NCBI GenBank assembly: GCA_024691305.1
Contig: JAILNS010000039.1
Location: 124,001-188,000, forward strand
Source: Lachnospiraceae bacterium
Lineage (GTDB): Bacteria > Bacillota > Clostridia > Lachnospirales > Lachnospiraceae
DNA length: 64,000 nt
Direction: 5' to 3'
Below the pieces are notes generated by a model, which worked only from the letters and a program-made list of their open reading frames with translations, was not told the origin of the DNA and searched no databases. Shown here in pieces: positions 43,151 through 50,991 of the stretch. Position 1 is the stretch's first letter; the number at the start of each line of letters is the position of its first letter. The translations under genes were made by a program, and so were the position numbers.

Positions 43151-44293
43151 ATGAAGACGATAGCGATACTCGGGTCTACCGGCTCTATAGGAACCCAGAC
43201 CTTAGACATAGTCAGAAAAGAAAAAGATATTTGCGTTTCGGCTCTTTCCGCCGGCAAAAATATAGATCTGTTAGAAGCACAGGTCAGGGAATTTAAGCCT
43301 TATCTGTGTTCCTGTGAGGATGAAAGCGATGCAGGGGAACTGCGTACAAGACTTGCCGATACAGATACCCGTATCGTGAGCGGAATGGAAGGACTGATAG
43401 AAACCGCCACTGAACCTCATGCGCAGGTTCTTGTAACCGGAATAGTAGGTATGATAGGCATACGTCCTACGATAGCCGCGATAAAGGCCGGAAAGGATAT
43501 CGCACTTGCAAATAAGGAGACTCTCGTTTGTGCAGGGCATATCATAATGCCTCTGGCAAAGGAATGCGGTGTAAGGATCCTTCCCGTGGATTCAGAGCAC
43601 AGTGCCATCTTTCAGTCGCTAAACGGCGAACCAAAGGAAAGACTTGAGAAGATACTTCTTACCGCATCGGGCGGACCGTTCAGGGGTAAAACCCGCGCAG
43701 AGCTTGAGAATATGTCGCTGGAAGATGCACTTAAGCACCCCAACTGGTCCATGGGACGTAAGGTCACGATAGATTCCGCTTCTCTTTGCAATAAGGGACT
43801 GGAGGTAATGGAGGCCAAGTGGCTTTTTGATGTGGATCTTGACAGCATATGCGTACTTATACATCCGCAGAGTATAGTTCATTCAGCGGTACAGTATGTG
43901 GACGGTGCGATCATGGCGCAGCTGGGTGCTCCCGACATGAAACTTCCGATCCAGTATGCATTGTATTATCCTGACAGAAGACCGATGGATATAAACAGAG
44001 TGGATCTGTTTGAACTTGGAAGTCTCACATTTGAGAAACCCGATACAGACACATTTCCCGGACTTAAACTTGCATATGAGTCCTGCAGGATTGGGGGAAG
44101 CATGCCCACCGTATTTAATGCCGCAAATGAGGCAGCGGTAAAAATGCTCATAGAGGGCAGGATCAGGTTTGTACAGATACCGGAGATAATTTCATCATGC
44201 ATGGAGAAACATAAGGTTATCCTTTCTCCTGATGTTGACGATATATTAAATGTCGAAAAAGAAGTTAAGGCATTTGCGGAGGCACTGCTTTGA
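43151..44293 (+). CDS. dxr: 1-deoxy-D-xylulose 5-phosphate reductoisomerase
   Basis: Dxr is the second step of the MEP isoprenoid pathway and makes MEP with NADPH. The 380-residue protein has LGSTGSIGTQTLD, LANKETLVCAG, PVDSEHSAIFQ, and the SMGRKVTIDSASLCNKGLE metal and substrate loop. Its stop overlaps the TTG start of rseP by four bases. With ispG at 49.9 kb, two MEP steps are in the window. Confidence 0.97.
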   Translation: MKTIAILGSTGSIGTQTLDIVRKEKDICVSALSAGKNIDLLEAQVREFKPYLCSCEDESDAGELRTRLADTDTRIVSGMEGLIETATEPHAQVLVTGIVGMIGIRPTIAAIKAGKDIALANKETLVCAGHIIMPLAKECGVRILPVDSEHSAIFQSLNGEPKERLEKILLTASGGPFRGKTRAELENMSLEDALKHPNWSMGRKVTIDSASLCNKGLEVMEAKWLFDVDLDSICVLIHPQSIVHSAVQYVDGAIMAQLGAPDMKLPIQYALYYPDRRPMDINRVDLFELGSLTFEKPDTDTFPGLKLAYESCRIGGSMPTVFNAANEAAVKMLIEGRIRFVQIPEIISSCMEKHKVILSPDVDDILNVEKEVKAFAEALL

Positions 44294-45348
44294 TAGTAAC
44301 GATAATCCTTTTTTTGCTGATAATAGGAATACTTATAATCTCGCACGAATTCGGACATTACATCGTAGGAAGGCTGTGCGGTATCAGGGTTAACGAGTTT
44401 ACTGTAGGTTTTGGCCCCAAACTGTTTTCTTTTCACAAGGGGGAAACGCTGTTTGCACTGAGGCTTTTACCTCTTGGCGGCGCATGTATATTTGACGGAG
44501 CAGAAGGGATTACGGATGATGAGGCGGAGCTTGATGAGCATTCATTTCCCAATGTATCGGCGATCAAGAGAGCTGCCACCCTTTTTGCGGGCCCGTTTGC
44601 AAACTTTCTTCTTGCTTTTGTGCTGGCACTTATCGTTGTCGGATTTACCGGAGCCGATCTGCCGGTCATCGGAGAAGTTATGGAAGGCTCCGCTGCCGAA
44701 GAAGCAGGTCTTATGGAAGGTGATGTGATAACCAGGATCGACGGTGAGCATATACATCTGTATCGTGAAGTGAGCATGATATCCGTCATGTATTCAGGTG
44801 AAAAAAGCATGGAGATAGAGTATGAGAGAAACGGTGAAAAGACAACCGTGATACTCACTCCCAAATATTCAGAGGAAGACGGCAGATATTATATAGGATT
44901 CAGAGGCGGGGTAGAGATACTTAAATGCAATCCGTTTCAGATATTTCAATATTCTTTTTATGAGGTTCAGTACTGGATGAGATACACGGTTAAGTCCCTT
45001 GGCATGCTTTTTACCGGCAAAGTCGGTGTTGAAGCGTTGTCAGGACCTGTGGGGATGGCTGAAGTTGTAAGTGACACCTACGAAGAAGTTAAACCCTACG
45101 GACTTTCCAGTGTTATACTGACTATGATGAACCTGATGATACTTCTTAGTGTTAACCTGGGGATCATTAATCTTTTGCCTTTACCTGCATTGGATGGTGG
45201 GAGATTGATATTTGCCATGATCGAGCTTATATCCGGACACAGGGTTCCTCCCGAAAAAGAAGGTGTGATTCATTTGGCCGGTATGCTTGCTTTTATGGTA
45301 TTGATGGTAGTTGTGATGTATCATGATATAGTCAGGCTTTTTAACTGA
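44290..45348 (+). CDS. rseP: RseP-like site-2 membrane protease
   Basis: The protein cuts substrates inside the membrane and controls signalling or remnant signal peptides. The start is TTG 44290, supported by GGAGG seven bases ahead and by the zinc motif HEFGH (H19, E20, H23) lying so near the N-terminus. A PDZ domain (about 115-185) carries VMEGSAAEEAGLMEGDVITRIDG in part. The C-terminal LDG motif is in NLLPLPALDGGRL. The 352-residue size fits the MmpA/RasP type. Confidence 0.95.
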   Translation: MIVTIILFLLIIGILIISHEFGHYIVGRLCGIRVNEFTVGFGPKLFSFHKGETLFALRLLPLGGACIFDGAEGITDDEAELDEHSFPNVSAIKRAATLFAGPFANFLLAFVLALIVVGFTGADLPVIGEVMEGSAAEEAGLMEGDVITRIDGEHIHLYREVSMISVMYSGEKSMEIEYERNGEKTTVILTPKYSEEDGRYYIGFRGGVEILKCNPFQIFQYSFYEVQYWMRYTVKSLGMLFTGKVGVEALSGPVGMAEVVSDTYEEVKPYGLSSVILTMMNLMILLSVNLGIINLLPLPALDGGRLIFAMIELISGHRVPPEKEGVIHLAGMLAFMVLMVVVMYHDIVRLFN

Positions 45349-45371
45349 CACGCATGTGACAGGTGGTAAAG

Positions 45372-47600
45372 ATGAGCATATACGCATCGGGTGCTTTAGC
45401 TTCGCTAACAATATACGGAATGGCCATGATAGCCATAGTCCTGGGATTTCAGATCCTTAAGCAGGATAACAATGTCAAAGCCGGCAGAAGGATGTTTGCC
45501 CTTTTTGTGAGTGTATATCTTTGGGATACGGGATATGCCTGGATGGGACTGTGCTATGATGATGAATTTGCCTATATCGCAAGGGCGATCGCTCTGGCAG
45601 GCGTATATATTTATATGGTGGCCATACTTGAATATGTGGGACAGTTATCGGGTTATCCCGTGATAAGAAGATATGTTTTTTATGTGCCGGTTTTAGGAGC
45701 TGCCATTGTAAGCTGGATCAAGATAATAGATAAGGAATCTGTGTCGTTCCAGGCTACCCCGTGGGGATACTGGTATGTGAGCAAGATGACATGGGGCAGA
45801 TATGTCCAGTTTGCGGTTATCCTGGCAGCACTGGTCTTTTATTATGTGATGATCAGGTACTGGAGAAACTGTACCCGTCATCAAAGAGAGCGCATGATAA
45901 TCAACAGGTTCATGCTCTTTGGACCGATAATGTTTGCGGGATATACTTTGGATACACTGGTTCCTTCTCTTTTTGACATGCCGGCTATCCCCGGCAGTGC
46001 CATCGCAGCGTTTATAGCCGCTATCATACATTACCGTGTATCACGCAGATACATGGCTCTGGGTATTTCCGAGACCAATATAAGCAGTTATGTGTTCAGA
46101 GACGTTAACGTTCCGGTACTCATCATTGATGAGGATGGACGTATCGCCATGTGGAACAGGATCGCTCCGAGCTATTTTAACAAAGATGAAAATGAACTGC
46201 TTGGACTTACCCGTGATGATCTGGTATCTCTTCCGGAAGAAGATGAACTGCTGGGTGAGACAAGAAGTGAGGAAGTGTATAAAGTACTCAATACCGAAGA
46301 ATTCTGCCGTCTGTCCAGTACGGTATATTATGATGAATTCGGAGATCAGATGTATACCATCTGTTTCGTACAGGATGTTACCGATATGCAAAAGGCTCTT
46401 CATATGATGAATGAGAGCAAGACCATAGCGGAAGCCGCAAACGAATCAAAGAGCGCTTTCATGGCAAATATGAGCCATGAGATCCGTACCCCTATGAATG
46501 CCATCATAGGAATGAGCGATATTCTTTTGGAGGATCCGGATATAGGAGAGGAAGAACATCAGCAGCTTAGAAATATTCGTGAGGCCGGAGATACGCTTCT
46601 TGGAATCATCAATGATATGCTGGATATTTCCAAGATTGAAGCGGGCAAAAACGATCTTGTAGACGATAAGTATTTACTTGCCGAGATGATCAAGGCTGTA
46701 AACAGCATCATAATGATCAGGATAGCAAACACCTCTCTTGAGTATATCGTGGATGTGGATCCCGAACTTCCCAAAGAGATCATAGGTGACGAACTGAGAG
46801 TAAGACAGATACTCATTAACCTCTTAGGTAATGCGGTTAAGTTTACCGAGCACGGATATATACATTTTAAGATGTGGGGTGAACGGGAATTCGGCGGCGT
46901 CAGGATATTTGTTGATATAGCCGATACCGGTATCGGAATGCGCGAAGAAGACCTTAAGAATATATTTGATGCGTTTAACCAGGTGGATACACATAAGAAC
47001 CGTACGAGACAGGGAGTGGGTCTTGGCTTATCGATAAGCTTAAGACTTGCCCAGGCCATGGATGGGGATATTACGGTTGAGAGTACATACGGAAAGGGAA
47101 CGGTCTTCCATCTTACCTATTTCCAGAGACTGGATGAGTATGAGCCGATAGGCGAAGAAGTCGCAACCGCGATCAGAGATGACAATCTGGAATATGAGGA
47201 AAAAGAAAAAGAGTTTGAATATACCAAACATCCTGACAAGTATGTTCTCGTAGTGGATGACTCAAAGGTTAACTTGATGGTTGCCAAGGGACTGCTTTCT
47301 CCTTACGGAATGGAGATAGATCTTGCGGATAATGGGATGTTTGCGATAGAACTTGCCAAAAATAATGACTATGACTGCATCTTCATGGATCATATGATGC
47401 CTGTTATGGACGGAGTGGAGACGGCACATGCGATACGTGACATTGGAGGTCACTGTGCCACGGTTCCGATCATAGCACTTACCGCAAATGCCATAGACGG
47501 CACAAGGGAGTTTCTACTGGGTGAAGGCATGCAGGATTTTATCACGAAGCCGATAGATAAGAAATTGTTAAATGATATCATAGAAAAATATCTGGGATAG
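45372..47600 (+). CDS. Hybrid histidine kinase with 7TM sensor, PAS, kinase and receiver domains
   Basis: Start ATG 45372 has AGGTGG six bases ahead. The N-terminal 220 residues hold about seven membrane helices, like the 7TM histidine-kinase sensor module. A PAS-like domain (about 235-345, VPVLIIDEDGRIAMWN) is followed by a dimerisation domain with MSHEIRTPMNAIIG (His369) and an ATPase domain with NLLGNAVKFTE, DTGIGM and GVGLGLSIS. A receiver domain at the C-terminus has LVVDDSKVN, FMDHMMP (Asp673) and FITKPIDK. No separate response regulator is nearby, so output is probably through a phosphotransfer protein elsewhere or by the receiver itself. The signal is unknown. A PP2C and Ser/Thr kinase pair follows. 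742 residues. Confidence 0.95.
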   Translation: MSIYASGALASLTIYGMAMIAIVLGFQILKQDNNVKAGRRMFALFVSVYLWDTGYAWMGLCYDDEFAYIARAIALAGVYIYMVAILEYVGQLSGYPVIRRYVFYVPVLGAAIVSWIKIIDKESVSFQATPWGYWYVSKMTWGRYVQFAVILAALVFYYVMIRYWRNCTRHQRERMIINRFMLFGPIMFAGYTLDTLVPSLFDMPAIPGSAIAAFIAAIIHYRVSRRYMALGISETNISSYVFRDVNVPVLIIDEDGRIAMWNRIAPSYFNKDENELLGLTRDDLVSLPEEDELLGETRSEEVYKVLNTEEFCRLSSTVYYDEFGDQMYTICFVQDVTDMQKALHMMNESKTIAEAANESKSAFMANMSHEIRTPMNAIIGMSDILLEDPDIGEEEHQQLRNIREAGDTLLGIINDMLDISKIEAGKNDLVDDKYLLAEMIKAVNSIIMIRIANTSLEYIVDVDPELPKEIIGDELRVRQILINLLGNAVKFTEHGYIHFKMWGEREFGGVRIFVDIADTGIGMREEDLKNIFDAFNQVDTHKNRTRQGVGLGLSISLRLAQAMDGDITVESTYGKGTVFHLTYFQRLDEYEPIGEEVATAIRDDNLEYEEKEKEFEYTKHPDKYVLVVDDSKVNLMVAKGLLSPYGMEIDLADNGMFAIELAKNNDYDCIFMDHMMPVMDGVETAHAIRDIGGHCATVPIIALTANAIDGTREFLLGEGMQDFITKPIDKKLLNDIIEKYLG

Positions 47601-47607
47601 AATACAG

Positions 47608-47694
47608 CGCCGTTGCCAACAGGTATACGGCGTGATATACTTTTAGATCAAAGGACCGGTTCAGAGTCCTTAAGATAAGACGTCTCAGTCTTAT
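47608..47694 (+). other. Three successive hairpins between the histidine kinase and PP2C genes
   Basis: CGCCGT (47608-47613) pairs with ACGGCG (47627-47632), AAGGAC (47651-47656) with GTCCTT (47666-47671), and ATAAGAC (47675-47681) with GTCTTAT (47688-47694). None is followed by a T run, so they are not plain terminators. The region may be a structured leader of the phosphatase-kinase operon. Confidence 0.45.
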
Positions 47695-47735
47695 GAAACG
47701 CCCCAATTATTATTAATTGAAAAGAGGATAAACAT

Positions 47736-48434
47736 ATGGTCAGTGGAATTTACTGGTCTGTGGGTGAACGCAGCGTTAACGAAGACTCCGTTGCATACGA
47801 AGAGGTGCTCACAGACAGGGGTAACTGTACCCTTATGGCAGTATGCGACGGGATAGGTTCACTGTATCGGGGAGAGATAGTGAGCGGTTATATCACGCAG
47901 TGCCTTGTCAGATGGTTTTATTCCGAAGGAATACATATGAGAGTTTATGCTCCCGGGCGGATCAAAAGAAGTCTGTGCAGGAGTCTGTATAACTGCCATA
48001 TGGATCTTTCGGATACTGCTCGAAAACTTGATATCAAATGGGGCTCTACATGTACCTGCGTCTGTATATGGGGAGGCCGGTATGTATGTGTGCATCTGGG
48101 AGATTCAGCAGCTTATATCATAAGTCCTAAGCGGGGAGGGAAAAAGATTACCAAAGATCACATAAATAACAGGGGAGAACTCATAAGGTGTCTTGGAAGC
48201 ATGGGGTATTTTATGCCGGATATAATAACCGGAAGGATATATCGCGGAGAGGGAATCCTGGTTGCAAGCGACGGGTTTGCAGGCGGATTTCAGATGAGTG
48301 AACTCTCCGAATCCTTAAGCTTTGGCAAAGATATAAGCGAAGACCGTATAGTAAGACGGCTTGCAGCTATCGGAAACGAAGCGGGAAGGCGCGGAGGCAG
48401 TGATAATCGCAGTGCAGTGTTTATGAGGAGGTAA
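47736..48434 (+). CDS. PP2C-type protein phosphatase
   Basis: The 232-residue protein has PP2C motifs: NEDS near the N-terminus, AVCDGIG (metal aspartate), HLGDSAAYI, ASDGF and GGSDNRSAV. These coordinate the two metals that split phospho-Ser and phospho-Thr. The GDGMGG form usual in bacteria is DGIGS here, as in many clostridial versions. Unlike many, it has no long loop region and is a bare catalytic domain. It stops four bases before the kinase start, the usual pairing of opposing enzymes. Confidence 0.9.
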   Translation: MVSGIYWSVGERSVNEDSVAYEEVLTDRGNCTLMAVCDGIGSLYRGEIVSGYITQCLVRWFYSEGIHMRVYAPGRIKRSLCRSLYNCHMDLSDTARKLDIKWGSTCTCVCIWGGRYVCVHLGDSAAYIISPKRGGKKITKDHINNRGELIRCLGSMGYFMPDIITGRIYRGEGILVASDGFAGGFQMSELSESLSFGKDISEDRIVRRLAAIGNEAGRRGGSDNRSAVFMRR

Positions 48435-48438
48435 AAAT

Positions 48439-49821
48439 ATGGAGATCATAGGAGGAAGATATCGTATAGAACACCTTGCGGGACAGGGTGGATTCGGAAG
48501 TGTTTACAGAGGATATGATGAACAGATGGAAAGAAGTGTGGCAATAAAGATCACGGAGAGTGTTGGCGAAAGAGAGGCTTTGGTAATGCGAAACCTTGAC
48601 CACAGGGGTCTTCCCAGACTTCTTGATATATGTGAATACAAAGATCAAAAATGCCTGATAATGGAATGGATCGAAGGAATAGATCTTGAAAGATATATAA
48701 AGACCCATGGACCGATGTCCGAGAAAAAGGCGATAAAAACAGGTAAAGAGATACTTGAAGTACTTAAGTATCTTCATAATCTGAAGCCTGCGCTCATATA
48801 TCAGGATCTTAAACCGTCAAACATAATGCTGATGCCCGATGGCCATATAAAGCTCATAGACTTCGGAACAGCCTTGTTTATGGAGTATGCTGGTGAAGAA
48901 ATGATGACGGCCGGAACTGCAGGATACGGAGCTCCGGAGCAAAAAGGGATAACGGGGCACAGACATGCGGGAGTAAGAAGCGATATTTATTCGTGGGGTG
49001 CAGTTATGTACAGCTGTCTGAGCGGAAGGATGTTAAATAAACCTCCGTATACGATGGAAAAAATAAGACTTGTAGTCCCGAGAATATCATACGGTTTAGC
49101 GCATGTTATATCAAAATGCGTAAACAGAAATGAGTCCGAGCGTTACTCCGGTGCGGAAGAGGTCCTAAGGGCTCTTAACAAGAGGGGATATACGGATACT
49201 TTATATAAAGTATTATTCTCAGCATTTATGGCCTTATGTATATTTCCTTTTATTTATGCATGGTTAAAGGCTTATTCGGACGGCGTATTCGGCCTCATAC
49301 AGACGGTTCTTTACGGGATCGCAACTCGTCGCGGACAGGAAGGGTATGAAAACCTGATCGGACCATCCTCACTAAGAGACATCGGACTTCTTATATCATG
49401 CGGGGCATGGATGATACTTGGCATCAGGAGTATTAAGCCAAGGAGATTCATAAGGATAAGAAAAAGCATATTTTTAAGCAGCCACAGGTTTCCCGGACTG
49501 TGGATGGGAGCTTTGCTTTCGGGGATCATATTTGGAATGGGAGTTGGCGGATTTATAACCCCCTCAGTTTCTTATGCAGAAGAGAAAAATACCGGTATTT
49601 TGGGTGAAGATGAGCCCCTTTTTTTGCCTTTAAGTATACTTGATGAAAACGGAAACAGGATGCTCCTAAAGTCGAACTCCGAATATGTATCTGATGGTGA
49701 TGTAAGGTTTGTCATAGATGCACAAAGTATAGGAAATTCCGACGGAGTACTTAGGATAGACTATATAAGCGCGGAAGGAAATGAAACTTTAAGGCGTACA
49801 ATACCGGTCAGATTTGACTGA
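48439..49821 (+). CDS. Membrane Ser/Thr protein kinase with YQD catalytic loop
   Basis: Residues 1-255 are a protein-kinase domain: GQGGFGSVY glycine loop, AIKI (Lys37), catalytic loop YQDLKPSN (Asp123), DFG (Asp141), GTAGYGAPEQ. In the loop the usual HRD is YQD, so the arginine that pairs with the activation segment is missing; such non-RD kinases are often regulated differently. About three membrane helices follow, near 270-285, 310-330 and 360-375. The C-terminal 90 residues have beta-rich sequence outside the membrane and are not PASTA repeats. The partner phosphatase lies just upstream. Substrates and signal are unknown. 460 residues. Confidence 0.88.
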   Translation: MEIIGGRYRIEHLAGQGGFGSVYRGYDEQMERSVAIKITESVGEREALVMRNLDHRGLPRLLDICEYKDQKCLIMEWIEGIDLERYIKTHGPMSEKKAIKTGKEILEVLKYLHNLKPALIYQDLKPSNIMLMPDGHIKLIDFGTALFMEYAGEEMMTAGTAGYGAPEQKGITGHRHAGVRSDIYSWGAVMYSCLSGRMLNKPPYTMEKIRLVVPRISYGLAHVISKCVNRNESERYSGAEEVLRALNKRGYTDTLYKVLFSAFMALCIFPFIYAWLKAYSDGVFGLIQTVLYGIATRRGQEGYENLIGPSSLRDIGLLISCGAWMILGIRSIKPRRFIRIRKSIFLSSHRFPGLWMGALLSGIIFGMGVGGFITPSVSYAEEKNTGILGEDEPLFLPLSILDENGNRMLLKSNSEYVSDGDVRFVIDAQSIGNSDGVLRIDYISAEGNETLRRTIPVRFD

Positions 49822-49859
49822 GGGCAGGTGTGTAATTTGGCTGAGGGTCAGTGTGTAAT
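49818..49859 (+). repeat. Direct repeat upstream of the ispG promoter
   Basis: CTGAGGGCAGGTGTGTAAT (49818-49836) and CTGAGGGTCAGTGTGTAAT (49841-49859) match at 17 of 19 positions and begin 23 bases apart, about two helix turns. The first overlaps the kinase stop codon. They sit just ahead of TTGACA at 49870 and could bind an activator. Confidence 0.6.
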
Positions 49860-49869
49860 AATCTCGAAT

Positions 49870-49898
49870 TTGACACTGCTATGTGGTACAATTATTTA
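49870..49898 (+). promoter_or_regulatory. Candidate ispG promoter
   Basis: TTGACA (49870-49875) is a perfect -35. Seventeen bases on lies TATTTA (49893-49898), a weak -10, 27 bases before the ATG. The weak -10 and the upstream direct repeats would suit an activated promoter. Confidence 0.45.
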
Positions 49899-49925
49899 TG
49901 TATGAAATTTACTTACGGAGAGGCT

Positions 49926-50978
49926 ATGTACAGAGATAATACTAAAACAGTTCATATAGGAAACAGGGTCATAGGCGGAGGAAACCCCATACTTATACAG
50001 TCCATGACCAATACACATACAGAGGATGCTGCGGCTACCATAGAGCAGATATTAAAGCTTGAAAAAGCAGGGTGTGAGATCATCAGATGCACGGTTCCGA
50101 CGATCGAAGCTGCCAATGCTCTTGATGAGATAAAAAAGGCGATACATATCCCGTTAGTCGCTGATATTCATTTCGATCACAGGATGGCGATCGCTGCCAT
50201 GGAGCACGGGGCAGACAAGATCAGGATCAATCCCGGTAATATAGGCGGCAAAGACAGGCTTCTTGATGTTGTTAAGTGTGCAAAAGAAAGAAATATCCCT
50301 ATCCGTGTCGGTGTAAATTCCGGATCACTTGAAAAAAATATCATCGAAAAATACGGTAAAGTAACGGCAGAGGGAATCGTGGAGAGTGCACTTGACAAGG
50401 TATCGATGATAGAAGATGCAGGGTATGACGAAATAGTCATAAGCATCAAATCATCGGATGTTCTCATGTGTGCACAGGCCCATGAACTTATCGCGGAGAA
50501 AACAAGGTATCCGTTGCATGTCGGGATTACAGAATCGGGCACTTTGTGGAGCGGTAATATCAAGTCTTCTCTCGGTCTTGGACTCATCCTTTCAAAGGGT
50601 ATAGGAGATACGATCAGGGTATCACTTACAGGAGATCCCGTAGAGGAGGTAAAGAGTGCCAAACTTATCCTGCGTACTCTGGGACTTAGAAAGGGCGGTA
50701 TCGAGGTTGTCAGCTGTCCTACCTGCGGGCGGACCCAGATCGATCTTATAGGACTTGCCAATAAGGTTGAAGCCATGGTTTCGGATATCCCGCTTGATAT
50801 AAAGGTTGCTGTTATGGGATGCGTGGTGAACGGCCCGGGAGAGGCCAAAGAGGCGGATATAGGAATAGCCGGCGGTATAGGTGAAGGTCTGCTCATCAAG
50901 CATGGTGAGATAGTACGTAAAGTTCCCGAAGATGAACTTTTGGATGCATTAAGAGATGAACTCCTTAATTGGAAGTAG
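49926..50978 (+). CDS. ispG: 4-hydroxy-3-methylbut-2-enyl diphosphate synthase (IspG)
   Basis: IspG is a late MEP-pathway iron-sulfur enzyme that makes HMBPP. The 350-residue protein has the barrel start QSMTNTHTEDAAATIEQI, ADIHFDHRMA, and the cluster cysteines C264, C267 (CPTCGR) and C299 (MGCVVNGPGE). ATG 49926 is chosen because GGAGAGG lies just ahead; the frame is open further upstream to 49851 but that has no ribosome site and no family match. It precedes polC by 13 bases. Confidence 0.96.
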   Translation: MYRDNTKTVHIGNRVIGGGNPILIQSMTNTHTEDAAATIEQILKLEKAGCEIIRCTVPTIEAANALDEIKKAIHIPLVADIHFDHRMAIAAMEHGADKIRINPGNIGGKDRLLDVVKCAKERNIPIRVGVNSGSLEKNIIEKYGKVTAEGIVESALDKVSMIEDAGYDEIVISIKSSDVLMCAQAHELIAEKTRYPLHVGITESGTLWSGNIKSSLGLGLILSKGIGDTIRVSLTGDPVEEVKSAKLILRTLGLRKGGIEVVSCPTCGRTQIDLIGLANKVEAMVSDIPLDIKVAVMGCVVNGPGEAKEADIGIAGGIGEGLLIKHGEIVRKVPEDELLDALRDELLNWK

Positions 50979-50991
50979 GATATAGATATTT

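Noticed and set aside
49870..49892. Promoter reading of TTGACA with TACAAT 11 bases on
   Set aside because: The spacing is far too short for sigma-A; TATTTA at 17 bases is kept as the candidate instead.
50177..50899. 240-codon minus-strand frame opposite ispG
   Set aside because: The sense gene is certain; the shadow frame is Ser- and Ile-rich with no ribosome site or domain.
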